Positions 35,818 to 44,854 of a DNA stretch of 64,000 bases are shown piece after piece; position 1 is the first letter of the stretch; each line of letters begins with the position of its first letter. Source of the DNA: Purpureocillium takamizusanense (taxonomy: Eukaryota > Ascomycota > Sordariomycetes > Hypocreales > Ophiocordycipitaceae); NCBI RefSeq assembly GCF_022605165.1, contig NC_063069.1:5704001-5768000 (forward strand), in the 5' to 3' direction. The translations under genes and the position numbers were made by a program. The notes beneath the pieces were generated by a model. The model was not told where the DNA came from and searched no databases. It worked only from the letters and a program-made list of their open reading frames with translations.

Positions 35818-36410
35818 ATTAACAATTCGACGGTTCGACTAGCTCCGACAGCGACGGCGGGCCAACTTGCGGTGTAGTCAATTTGCCTAGGAACCTGTAA
35901 AATCGTGAGGGATATGCAAAGAAGCCGTGGCTTCTGAGCGGTCCAATGACACCAGGCCACGGACCATGATATTCAAGGAGCCGCTTGCGAAGCAATGCCC
36001 AAGCGTTAACGTAGTCTGTCCTGCATGTGAACCCAAGAGATGAGTCATTGGGATACACCTGCGACAAGGTGGTCATTATTGGCGTTCCCGTCCTGCAGCC
36101 AAGGTGGGTGACCGGGTTGATTTCCTGACCGTTTTAGTGGTTTCGAATGGCCATCATCCTTGTTCGCAATGATGCATCAGCTCAGCCGCGGCTCGATCGA
36201 CGTGACGCACCTAGCTCCACTGCTGAAACATATGCTGATCCTTGATGCAACCAAAGCGTAGCTGCGAAGGTGAAGGCAACCAGACCCAAAATTCAAACTC
36301 TTTGTGCTGTCGTATTAATCCAGCGCTTTCGTACACATCCGGTAGAGGGTTGCTATCCCTTGGATGTGCAACGAGATCTGGCGAGCCCGGCTTTAGGCTC
36401 TAAAATCACC
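35818..36410. other. Divergent spacer, doubtful small frame
   Basis: A minus-strand frame at 36076-35819 (85 codons, with RTDYVNAWALLRKRLLEYHG) has no recognised domain and ends just before the RNase III-like ATG; it could be a remnant or chance. The rest serves as the promoter region for the zinc-finger gene starting at 36411. Nothing else was seen. Confidence 0.3.
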
Positions 36411-37213
36411 ATGGCATTCGACGTGGATGACGAGTGCCAAAATCTTTTCATTGAACACGACGCCTGGCTTTTTAAGTCATCTGTGAGTTGAACGAGAGGG
36501 GAAAATGCCGTCTAAATCATGGGGACTTACTTTGCGTCTACAGACTGTTCCAGCTGGTCACATGCCTTGGGCTGATGAATCTGTTCCGAATGGCTCTGAA
36601 ACGGCAATCTTCGATTCCGACTATCAATTCGACCAGGCTCCACTTATTGGTACTGAGATAGAGCACCTATAGAGTGCTATTTCGCTCCCGACCGATATCA
36701 ATGGAGCCACTATGGTTGCAGATGACGGAATTCCCCCCTTTCAGAGTCAAGAACAGCCGCCCCCTGGTGAGTGTGCCAGCCAGCCTAATGTTCCAGTACA
36801 AGGCATCGATGTGAAGTTTGAGGAGACGGACATGAGTCCATACATGAACATTGAGGTGTCTCCAGATGATGGACTGTACCATTGTCCGAAGTTTGGTTGT
36901 GGACAAAAGTTCGAACAAAGATCTCCTCTAAGGCAAGTTGTTCGTACCAGCAACCCAGTACTGTACCGCGTTGCTAATCTGTTGCAGGAAGCATATGAAA
37001 AGGCATATCAAGCCCGTCCGGTGCCCAGAATGCGAGCACACGACGGCCGAGCAGCGAGACATGGGACGGCACATGCAATCTAGTCACAAGATCTGGGTGG
37101 AGGGAAAAGGGGTTCAATGTTCAAAAGGTGTTTGTAGGCTCTGTGGGAAAGAATTTACTCTCAAGCACAACCTGCAGAAGCATCTGAAGAAGATACACGG
37201 AGTCAAGCCATGA
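36411..37213 (+). pseudogene. C2H2 zinc-finger gene with one in-frame TAG
   Basis: Three exons: 36411-36482, 36544-36932 and 36988-37213. Intron 1 has a GTGAGT donor and CTACAG acceptor. Intron 2 is GC-AG with a GCAAGT donor, a TTGCTAATC branch-like site and a TTGCAG acceptor. The spliced product is about 228 residues, with MAFDVDDECQNLFIEHDAWL at the N-terminus, a Pro/Gln-rich middle, and three fingers at the C-terminus: YHCPKFGC..F..HMKRH (split by intron 2), RCPECEHTTAEQRDMGRHMQ..H, and CRLCGKEFTLKHNLQKHLKKIH. It would be a nuclear DNA-binding regulator. TAG at 36670-36672 (context EHL-stop-SAIS) breaks the frame at about codon 67, fitting CAG or TGG origin. All else, including both splice junctions, is intact, so a single recent nonsense change or recoding is possible. 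An internal ATG at 36712 could yield a fingers-only protein. Confidence 0.75.
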
Positions 37214-37396
37214 CAGGCGTTTCTTAAAAATGCTGATGAACTCGAAAAGTGTTTGGTTTGAGTTGGCTTTTGTTTGCAGCAATATCACGAGCTCTCATCC
37301 AATTTAGGGCCTACATGTCTGAACTGTGTCAAGTCAAATCCTCCAAAAGAATATGCGCAGTACGTACCCGAGCACCACTGTGTGGGACAGGCGTAC

Positions 37397-39054
37397 TCAA
37401 GCATCTAAACAGGCTCCACCAATGTCTGTGTCCGTTCCTCTGCCGTTCTCAGCGGTTGCCATGTGCGCTGGATTCTTGTAGCTAGAACTTTGTTTGCTAG
37501 CAGCTGCTTCTCTCGTGGTCTTGGATAATGCTTTTGCTTTGTCTCTGCAAGTTTCTGCAACATCGGCCGCGAGATCCACTGTGCAAGCCTCAGAGCTGCC
37601 ACTCAGAGGGAAACGAGAGCTGTAGTCACCGCGAGGTTGCACGGTCGAATACCCAGACAGGGAGTCAGGGTGCCAGCCGGGAGGTATCGAGCAAGCTAGA
37701 ATTTCTTGAATGAAGTCATCTCGGAGATCCTTGATGATCTTGTTCATGATATTTCGCTGGCGATCCGAATCCATATCGCCTTTTTGGTATGCCTCAACTA
37801 GCGGAGGCGCCCAGTTGGGCCAAACCTTCTGATGCGATTCAGGCACTACCATTCGAGCGGGATGATGTTTGAAGTAAAGCATACAGCAAGTGCAAGATGG
37901 CTTGCTGCACCCTACATAGCGGTCATCGTCGACGAAGGCTAACTTGCGTTTGTAGAAGTGCTCAAGTACCCGGATCTCTGCATGTACTTGCGGTGCACCT
38001 CTTTCGTATTGTTCCAAAAATTTGGTGCATAGGGCATTACTGCGCTGACGGTCTGTTTTGAGAAGTATTCGTTTGACTTCGCTCTTTTCAGTATCACCTT
38101 GCCCGAACATCCTGTTGAGGACGCCATCTAAAGTGGTATGCGAGTCTCGAGCAGGTCGCGGCGGATATGCGATCTGGTCCACTGCGTGCACCTCGTATGT
38201 TTCGAGAATGTGTGAAAGCGTACCAGCATCGTGAACGAGTTCTTCATGGCTGACGATGTGGTGCGCAAGGCGACCAAGATAATGCTTAGCATCAGTATAA
38301 GGGCTTCGCATCTTTCTACTCGAGTCCTGAGATGCGTCTTTGCGTCCTTCTGAATTCAACAGTATCATAGAGTCGGATCTGGTAAGTTTGTAGGCCATCC
38401 TACAGAGCTCAACATTATTCTTGCAGGAGGACAATGAAATGAGCCATTTCGAGAGCATGTCATCTGGACCAGTGCAATTGTTGAGCTGAAGCACCAAAGG
38501 AAGCAAGAAGCCGCATATTTGTCGCAGTCTCCGTACATACCTTGTGTTTTGTTGATAGCCCGCCGTAGACAGCTCCAATCTCCACTGACTCGCTTTTTTG
38601 AGAATGCGATGCACTTAGAAAGTAGCATTTCTTTAGATCTATCTGGATCTTGCGTGGTTGGGCTATTCAATGATGCCACTAGCATTAGAGTCTCCCCGAG
38701 GAAGGCAAGCGTTTTGCTTTCTGCTGCATTGGAGGCCATCCAGAACTTGTAGCTCGACTCGTTATCTTCGAGACCGACAGCAGTGCAGGAGGGACCGCCC
38801 TTGGTGAAGTCGCAGATGAACGCAAGGTTTCGGAGGAACCTTCGTCGACAGGTTTGTTCATCATTCAGATTCCTTGGAAATGGCGTGTGATAACCCCGGG
38901 TTTGTGAAAGGGCGAGGAGAAAGAATAGCACTTCGTAAAATCTGGCCAAGAGCTTGGGATAGGCACCGAGACGGGGTTTGCCAATTGACCTCGACGGCGC
39001 AATGAATTGAGCGTGTATGACTTGCGCTGAGATTGAGCTTACTCTGGCGTCCAT
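37397..39054 (-). CDS. OTT_1508-type fungal deaminase
   Basis: Two exons, 39054-38541 and 38463-37397, flank a 77-nt intron (38540-38464; donor GTATGT, branch GCTCAAC, acceptor GGTCCAG), giving 526 residues. The catalytic core is in the C-terminal half: HAEIRVLEHFYKRKLAFVDD has H332-A-E334 (zinc ligand and proton shuttle), and YVGCSKPSCTCCMLYFKHH supplies C362 and C364/C365. This spacing and the 'GCSK..C.CC..Y...HP' block are characteristic of the OTT_1508 deaminase family, expanded in fungi and of unknown substrate (nucleoside or nucleic acid). The N-terminal half is helical and has no recognised domain. The C-terminal tail is Ser/Lys-rich and low complexity. All catalytic residues are retained and no defect is seen. 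It lies a few kilobases from a UPRT fusion gene, which uses uracil, a possible deamination product, but a functional link is only inferred. Confidence 0.85.
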
Positions 39055-39485
39055 GGTTGTGAAGTTTGTTCAAGAGGCCTTGAAAGGAGTATACACATGT
39101 CCATGCCCAGACTGTATAGGCCAAACGGCGGTAGGAAGCCTTTTCTATAGTGGCTCTTAACTAGACTCAAAGGGTAGTCTCATTCCAATTGGGCATCAAA
39201 TTGCCATCGATGGGCCTCGCCTGGCGCATATTCTAGTTGACGGACGCGCACGATACGCGACGGACTGTCCAGCATAACTTCCTGCGGACGAATCACCTAC
39301 GCTTCACCAGCAATTGCCTTTTACTACACTCGTCGCACTGTGGTACTCATCAGGATTCATCTGAATGCTTGCCGCGCGTGTCAGTCCCCTTCACCAGCAA
39401 ACCACCGCCCCTAGTGTCGTCCCGAGGAGTCGCTAACTTGAACACCAAATGTACAACAAATCCCTGCGTACCCAAACAGGTGCAC
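39055..39485. other. Intergenic spacer
   Basis: Upstream region of the deaminase gene and 3' flank of the FG-rich gene. No recognisable gene or repeat. Confidence 0.4.
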
Positions 39486-40499
39486 CTACTGCCAATTACA
39501 TGGTACAATCACTGAGTGCCCGCCAGTCGCTGGGAGGCATGTTACGGGTACCATGCCGCCCAATCTGCGGGATACCGCCCAGTCTGCGGGATGCCGCCCA
39601 ATCTGCGGAATGTCGCCCAATATGTGGGATGCCGCCCAGTCTGCGGGATGCCGCCCAATCTGCGGGATGTCGCCCAATACGTGGGATGTCGCCCAATACG
39701 TAGGATGCCGCCCAATATGTGGGACGTCTTCCAGTCTGCGCAATGCCGAGCGGTCTCTGGAAAATTGATTGTAGCTATAGGATTGCTCTGTGGGGGCCCA
39801 TTCAGAAACAAGAACCACAGTAGTTGCAATGCTCCGAGCAGTTGGTGTGTGAGAACATTCCCAGCCACTCCCACTACCTTGACCTGCTAACGATCCCGGC
39901 GCTTGCATATAATATAGCTGGGGCTGCATGCGCTGCTCCCCGGAAAAAGCGGAGTCACTCGCAGAGTGGGGCCTGTAGACGCGGCTCCACTCAAAGGGTT
40001 GCAAAGCACCCTTGACAATGGTCGGCATGACCTTACTCAAGGCTGATGTGATAGCGCCATGCACTTCATCAAGCAACGCATCTCGGAGATCCTCGAAAGC
40101 GTGGTCTGCAGACTGGCCCGAGGCCGAACCACACGTCGAGACAGGCCGTGTCTCTGCAACGGGGTTATTCACCACCACGTGGCTCGAAGGATTCGATTCA
40201 ACTTCTTCGTCGCCCTGCTCGTGATCCGATTCCTCATCGGCTTGCTCCGCATCCTGACGCTTGTCAGAGTCCTCCTCATAAGGAGGGGGAGGGGCAGCGG
40301 GTTCAACACCCTTAGGCTCCGGCCGGGGCTGGAAGGGACTACCGAGTCCTGGTCCTGGACCACCTGTACAACAGACGTGTTAGCCAGACCCTCTGTCTAG
40401 ATGAGGTAGAAAAGGTATCGTACCGAACGAAGCACCTCCCGGTGGTGGTATTTGGCCAAAGCCACCAAAGGTCGCATTCGATGCTCCAAACCCCGACAT
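39486..40499 (-). CDS. Cassette gene D: FG-rich hypothetical with repeat tail
   Basis: Exon 1 (40499-40424) and exon 2 (40363-39486) flank a 60-nt intron (40423-40364; donor GTACGA, branch GGCTAACAC, acceptor TGTACAG). Splicing gives a 317-residue protein starting MSGFGASNATFGGFGQIPPP, Gly/Phe-rich then Pro- and acid-rich (PYEEDSDKRQDAEQADEESD). A helical segment, FEDLRDALLDEVHGAITSAL, follows. The last about 75 residues are the translated 18-bp minisatellite (GRHPADWAAS, IGDIPQ-type repeats). No family was recognised; the FG dipeptides recall nucleoporin-like disordered tracts, only a superficial likeness. A TATA box sits about 95 bp upstream of the ATG (40594-40601). It is the last of four tandem minus-strand genes sharing homologous spacers. 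The stop may have come with expansion of the repeat. Confidence 0.6.
39553..39745 (+). repeat. 18-bp minisatellite, about 10 units
   Basis: Units such as GGATGCCGCCCAATCTGC alternate with GTCGCCCAATACGTGG-type variants. They lie inside the 3' coding part of the FG-rich gene and keep its frame because 18 is divisible by three. Frames are open on both strands, so the antisense frames are treated as shadows. Confidence 0.9.
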
Positions 40500-40593
40500 G
40501 CTCTCTGCAAACAACGCAAACAAACCTCACGTTTGATGGAGAAAAAGAAAAGAAACCAAGTTTTCATTGACCTCCGAGGTGGGCGCACCCCGT

Positions 40594-40601
40594 GCTTATA
40601 T
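40594..40601 (-). promoter_or_regulatory. TATA box of cassette gene D
   Basis: The minus strand reads TATATAAG, at the same position in the spacer as the TATA boxes of the other three cassette genes, with a leader of about 60-70 nt to the ATG at 40499. Confidence 0.55.
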
Positions 40602-40798
40602 ATGTCTCTCGACCGGGCAACAAGCCAAGGTGGGGACCCTTCCACTATCGCTCTTTCCCACCAACCACAACTCGTCGGCTGGACTCGTTTGTGTTAAAAC
40701 CACTTCTCCCGTCCCAACTCCCGAAGTGTATGACTCAGCACTGCGTGCTTCTTATGACGCAACTCACCATACCAACACCTGGTGGTGCTGGTTCCATG

Positions 40799-40872
40799 GT
40801 TCCCCTTATAACCAAACATACAGCAACTTCGGACCACCGCTATCGCTCAGGTCCTGCGTTGATAAGGGGAAC
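40799..40872. other. Conserved inverted-repeat element, copy 1
   Basis: An outer 11-bp perfect inverted repeat, GTTCCCCTTAT / ATAAGGGGAAC, encloses a conserved AACCAAACATACAGCAACTTC and an inner stem GGACC / GGTCC. The outer stem is identical in the two other copies, while the inner stem differs in sequence but still pairs, which suggests a folded RNA or a structured DNA site. Confidence 0.75.
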
Positions 40873-41338
40873 TTGTCACGTGCATGGTCTCGTTCCACTC
40901 GACCAGCACTCTGTGTCTGTCGCTCGTTCCACTCGCTCCACGCCTCTTTGTCGTTTTCACTCCATTGTGTGTCCGGTCCGGGCTACACCCGTCCCTCGTA
41001 TCTCTTGTGTGTTCTCTGAACAATTCACCATCGGGCCTCACGGCCCTCTGTGAATCGCAACCCTGCAGGTGGCTTTCCATAGCTCTGATATGCCCTCCGG
41101 GGGTGATCATTCTCATTGGTATCATTTAAACGGCAGCCTACTGTCTTGGATGGCCTTCAATTCACTACTGTAATTCTCATCTGTAGCCCAGGGCTTTGTC
41201 GCCATGCTCTTGTTATGCACCTTCTATTGTCACATTACACTACGGTCTCGGGTAAAAGCCAAGCTGGACGAGGTGGAGCAAACTACCTAGTTAGGAAAGC
41301 ACGATGCACCTCACGGTGGAACAACTACGCAACACAAA

Positions 41339-42061
41339 CTAGTCTCCTCTCACGGCTGCACCCCTAATGTCCCGGCGTAACTCACGCGGCAAGTTCCCGC
41401 CACGAAAAACAACCCTGTCACCCGCCTCGGGTAACAACTCAACGCGACGATGACACGACTCACGGTCGACTTCCACAATCAGCCCAATGCTGAACAGCTG
41501 GCGGGGGATAACTTCGCCAAGGCGAGACACCCCCGGTGAATCATCATCGCTGGCACACAGCTCCGCCGCCTCAACGTCACGACAAACACGGGTCTCTCCC
41601 GTCCACAGTGTAAGCGTTCCCAACGTCTCGCTAACACAGCAAGACAACTTAGCCACGCAAAAGCTGTCGTCCACCCCGTCCGCTGAGGCCACAGCCTCAC
41701 GCAAAGACCGAAAGTTTCGGGCATTCAGCTCACTCGAGCTCAAACCTGTCGGAAAGTACAACAGTACATGCGTCCGCAGCAGACCGTCCCCCCGGTCTCC
41801 ACCATTAAACACGAGGCAGGCACAGTCTGTCCTGCCGCTAGGGACCAACGACCCCGCGATTCCCTTCAAAAGGGATGTTCGATCTATCGTCCGGGTACCC
41901 CGGAGTGATATGGCGTATGCACGCCTGCACCACTGGTTCTGACGAAAAGCGCGGCACCCCAGGTGCTCACAACAGCGACATCCACGACAGTCTTCACCAG
42001 ACGAAGACACGCCTCGCTCCAAACCCACCGCCGGTGGAACCAAAGGGTCAGAAGAGGCCAT
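41339..42061 (-). CDS. Cassette gene A: unknown protein
   Basis: A single-exon 240-residue protein starting MASSDPLVPPAVGLERGVSS. The start is the ATG at 42061 in a strong context (GCCATGGCC); the frame is open further upstream but without an ATG. It is rich in Arg, Gly and Cys, with several Cys-Cys pairs (CRGCRCCEHLGC, KLSCCVSETLG) and a hydrophobic stretch near RTHVLLYFPTGL. No signal peptide, membrane span or known domain was recognised. The TATA box at 42313-42320 lies about 250 bp upstream, so the leader may contain an intron. It shows no visible similarity to neighbouring cassette genes B, C or D, although its upstream and downstream flanks are homologous to theirs. The gene call rests on length, Kozak context and consistent promoter placement. 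Confidence 0.55.
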   Translation of the reverse strand: MASSDPLVPPAVGLERGVSSSGEDCRGCRCCEHLGCRAFRQNQWCRRAYAISLRGTRTIDRTSLLKGIAGSLVPSGRTDCACLVFNGGDRGDGLLRTHVLLYFPTGLSSSELNARNFRSLREAVASADGVDDSFCVAKLSCCVSETLGTLTLWTGETRVCRDVEAAELCASDDDSPGVSRLGEVIPRQLFSIGLIVEVDRESCHRRVELLPEAGDRVVFRGGNLPRELRRDIRGAAVRGD

Positions 42062-42312
42062 GGCCAAGTCCTCTCCCAGAGAACAATAAAACGAGTGCCC
42101 GTCACCCAAGGCACAAAGCAACGCCGTGGACGAAGTCGCTCTCTCCAAAGAGCTATGTCACCCACTATCTCACGATAGTATAAAGATTAGCTTCCGTTCA
42201 ACTGCAGCCGACAATGTCTGAGCATGAAATGCAACAACAATATACCCAACGCCCGGTTGGAAAAAAAGAAGGAAAGAGTTTGACCGTGTCAAAAGGAGTG
42301 CGAGACCTGGTC

Positions 42313-42320
42313 TCTTTATA
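42313..42320 (-). promoter_or_regulatory. TATA box of cassette gene A
   Basis: The minus strand reads TATAAAGA preceded by CCTGAGAGG; the 13-bp block TATACCTCTCAGG (plus-strand orientation) is identical upstream of gene C. Confidence 0.6.
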
Positions 42321-42537
42321 CCTCTCAGGTTTGGGTGGCCGCGCCACCCTGCAGAAGACAAGCTGCTGTGGGCCCCTTCACTCTCGTTTCTTCCCCCAAT
42401 CCCATCTTCGTCGGCCATGCGGCCTCCTACGATGTTTACTGACTAATCTGTCCACCTCTGGTTCCCAGATTTTAGTGACTCGCACTCACGTGCTCTTAGT
42501 ACGTAAGCAACCAAAACCGACTGGTGCCGGTTCCATG

Positions 42538-42608
42538 GTTCCCCTTATAACCAAACATACAGCAACTTCGTCCCAGCCCACGGCCGGGACTCGTTGGATA
42601 AGGGGAAC
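42538..42608. other. Conserved inverted-repeat element, copy 2
   Basis: The outer stem GTTCCCCTTAT / ATAAGGGGAAC is identical to copy 1. The same AACCAAACATACAGCAACTTC follows, then the inner stem GTCCC / GGGAC, which differs from GGACC / GGTCC in copy 1 at both arms while keeping pairing. Confidence 0.75.
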
Positions 42609-43082
42609 TGTCAGACGCTTCGTCCCTACTCGGGACTCGCTCGTCATTGTCCACTCGCACTGCGCGCTCGTTCCTGTCTGTTCAAAATGGTATTTTGAAT
42701 TGATTCACTCTGTTCAATATGTTCCCTCGCTCGTTTCACTCGCTTGGTCAAAAGCACTCTACTTTTGTGTGACGGTCGCGTTACACGCTCCCTACTCAAT
42801 GAACATCTCACTTGCGCGCTTCCGCGCTCCAGTTCGACGCAACCCTGCCGGTGGCTATTCGTAATCATGAGTGGAGGCCTCCGGCGGTGATCATTCTATT
42901 CGGTCTGTTCCAACAGAAGCCTACTGACTGGTGTGACCTTCACTTCACTCTCGTGTTTACAATTTGTAACCAAGTAACTTGTCACTTTATTCCCACGTCT
43001 TCTACACATCACATCATTTAACCTTAACGCGTCACGCTACTCTAAGAAGACAACGATGAGCTCTCACGAACCGGCCCACGAC

Positions 43083-43483
43083 CTACAACGCCCCGTCGCC
43101 GCCGCCTACAACGCGGTCTCGCAACCATAAATTCTTCACAAGGTTACCAGCACCATCGACTATATCCGCTCTAGACAACATGTGAGTGTCGCACCACACC
43201 GTGTGCATCATGGGGAAGAAGGGCCGTCGCCCACTCACCTCTGAGGCTGCCACGTGTACCACCCGTCACGCTTCATATCCCTCTTAGCGTACCGCCACGC
43301 AGTAACGCACTTCTCCTCAGTCTCGTAGTCAATCCACCACGTGTCACTTGACTTGTGCTCGATACCATCTCGCCAGTGATGTGTCATGTAGAACAAATCG
43401 CTCAACATGTATGCCATACGGTCATCGTCTTCCCCAGGGAAATCGTGCGACCCCTCCGGAAGGACAAGCACAAGATAGTACAT
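43083..43483 (-). CDS. Cassette gene B: small acidic/aromatic unknown protein
   Basis: Exon 1 (43483-43239) and exon 2 (43170-43083) flank a 68-nt intron (43238-43171; donor GTGAGT, acceptor GTTGTCTAG), giving about 110 residues. It starts MYYLVLVLPEGSHDFPGEDD and contains DTWWIDYETEEKCVTAWRYA and MKRDGWYTWQPQ; exon 2 adds RADIVDGAGNLVKNLWLRD. Without splicing the protein would stop at 43235 after 82 residues. The ATG at 43483 is the first one downstream of the TATA box at 44043-44050, which would leave an unusually long leader of about 550 nt; an upstream exon is possible. No domain was recognised. Trp/Tyr-rich composition and small size are notable, but no secretion signal is clear. Confidence 0.5.
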
Positions 43484-44042
43484 CTTGAATGCCCCCAAGG
43501 CAAATCCACAGAGTATGGTACTGCCTACAGAAAGCTTAGCACACAGCACAAGCGCGACTACACCCACGATTGTAGTGTCACCACTCGCAAAAGGACGGTC
43601 CGTTGCAGCCACAACCGCAACGCTGAATATTGGCCCCGTCAAGCTCAGCTTAGACGTAATGTAAAGCACTTACTGCTTGTATCCACGATACCACTGTTGC
43701 CCACTGGCGTTCAGCAAAATGACTCCAAGAGTGGCTCCCCGGAGCGACGAGGCAATGCAGCAATGCTGAGTTGTGTCTTCCGACAAGGACTCACAATGAA
43801 TCCGAGTAGAACGGGACACTCGTCCGTTCTGTCACCCAGTGCCGTGCCAGTCCCTGGTTCCTGGTTCTGCTTGCAGAAGTGTACGCTGGTAAGATGTTTG
43901 CTCCCCGTGGTCGCACAATGTTCCCGAGACTCTTGTCAAGAGTACACTCACTCGAGTGAATGCCAGATTGTGTGTCCCTTCACACAAAAAGCAAGAAACA
44001 AAGTTCAAGTTTGCTCTCGCAAGGGAAGAGCGAGACTCGATC

Positions 44043-44050
44043 TCTTTATA
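44043..44050 (-). promoter_or_regulatory. TATA box of cassette gene B
   Basis: The minus strand reads TATAAAGA in the context GAGGGTATAAAGAGA, matching the spacer position of the gene A TATA box. Confidence 0.55.
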
Positions 44051-44285
44051 CCCTCGGTAGGGTGCAGTCACACTGCATGCACAACACAAGCATGTGTGGG
44101 GGCCCCCGTGACAAATGTCACATCTCCCCCAATCCCACCTTTGTTCACCATGCGGCTCACCCGGTGTTTATGACTAATCCTCCCAGCTCTGCTTCCCGGA
44201 TTTTAGTGACTCCGTTCCTTCGCTTGCGCTCCGGACGGTTACTGACGTACTCACCATGCCAGCCCCGGGTGGTGCTGGTTCCATG

Positions 44286-44359
44286 GTTCCCCTTATAACC
44301 AAACATACAAACCTCCGGCCCCAGGTGCTCCGCACTGTGTCCTTCGGTATAAGGGGAAC
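44286..44359. other. Conserved inverted-repeat element, copy 3
   Basis: The outer stem GTTCCCCTTAT / ATAAGGGGAAC is identical to copies 1 and 2, with conserved AACCAAACATACA after the left arm. The interior differs and can form another small stem, GTGC-TCC-GCAC. Confidence 0.7.
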
Positions 44360-44854
44360 GTGTCTCTACCGTGCTTGTTCTCGCTCTGCTCGAACCGCAC
44401 TGTACTGTCGCTCGCCCCAGCTCGTGATTGGGTATTGTCCGCTCGCTCTGCTCGCTCCTTGTCTCTTCATCACTTTGTTCTGTAGCCCTCGTCTTCTCGT
44501 AGTTCTCTGAACAGTCCACCTTCGGGCTCACGCCCTCAGTGGACCGCAACCCTGCAGGTGGCTTTTCGTAGTTCTGATACTCCCTCCGGGGGTGATCTTC
44601 AATGTAGATTGTTTCAACAAAAGCGTACTATCTTGCGTGACCTTCACTCCACTATCGTGTGTACAGTTGGTAGCCTGGGCTCTGTGTTCTCGAGGTGACC
44701 AAGTCCATTGACACTATATCAGAGTCTAGCACTCTCCTGGCGCATCTACAGCATGAAGCCATCACGACACCCTAATTTGGTAATTTAAAACTACATCTAC
44801 GTTACACACTCTAACGTCAAATTCTTCCGCCACGTTTTCATCATCGAACGATTG

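Larger units (their letters stand above)
40583..41190 (-). repeat. Cassette spacer unit 1 (between genes A and D)
   Basis: This is homologous to 42310-42990 and 44035-44690. Shared landmarks, in order on the plus strand: TATA region, GGTTCCATGGTTCCCCTTATAACC..., ATAAGGGGAAC, a CGCTCGTTCCACTCGCTC-type pyrimidine stretch, CAACCCTGCAGGTGGCTTTC, CCTCCGGGGGTGATCATTCT, then CCTACTGTCTTGGATGGCCT and TTCACTACTGTAATTCTCAT. The homology covers the downstream flank of gene A and the promoter of gene D and does not enter either coding region. Confidence 0.8.
42310..42990 (-). repeat. Cassette spacer unit 2 (between genes B and A)
   Basis: Same landmarks in the same order as unit 1: TCTCTTTATACCTCTCAGG, GGTTCCATGGTTCCCCTTAT, ATAAGGGGAAC, CGCTCGTTTCACTCGCTTGG, CAACCCTGCCGGTGGCTATT, GGCGGTGATCATTCTATTCG, and the TGACCTTCACTTCACTCTCG end. 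It shares more of its TATA-proximal part with unit 3, including CAGATTTTAGTGACTC versus GGATTTTAGTGACTCC. Composition is normal, with no RIP. Confidence 0.8.
44035..44690 (-). repeat. Cassette spacer unit 3 (between genes C and B)
   Basis: Shares with units 1 and 2 TCTCTTTATACCCTC, TGGTGCTGGTTCCATGGTTC, CCCTTATAACCAAACATACA, ATAAGGGGAAC, CAACCCTGCAGGTGGCTTTT, CTCCGGGGGTGATC and TGACCTTCACTCCACTATCG. Short open frames on the plus strand within all three spacers are not conserved as proteins and are not called. Confidence 0.8.

Noticed and set aside
39516..39890. Plus-strand frames across the 18-bp repeat
   Set aside because: Antisense shadows of the repeat; the minus-strand gene has an intron and promoter that fit, the plus strand does not.
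40567..41053. Plus-strand frames of about 150 codons in cassette spacer 1
   Set aside because: The homologous spacers 2 and 3 do not conserve these proteins, although the DNA is conserved.
43069..43129. Short plus-strand frame beginning ATGAGCTCTCAC
   Set aside because: Only about 24 codons, overlaps exon 2 of cassette gene B on the opposite strand, no supporting features.
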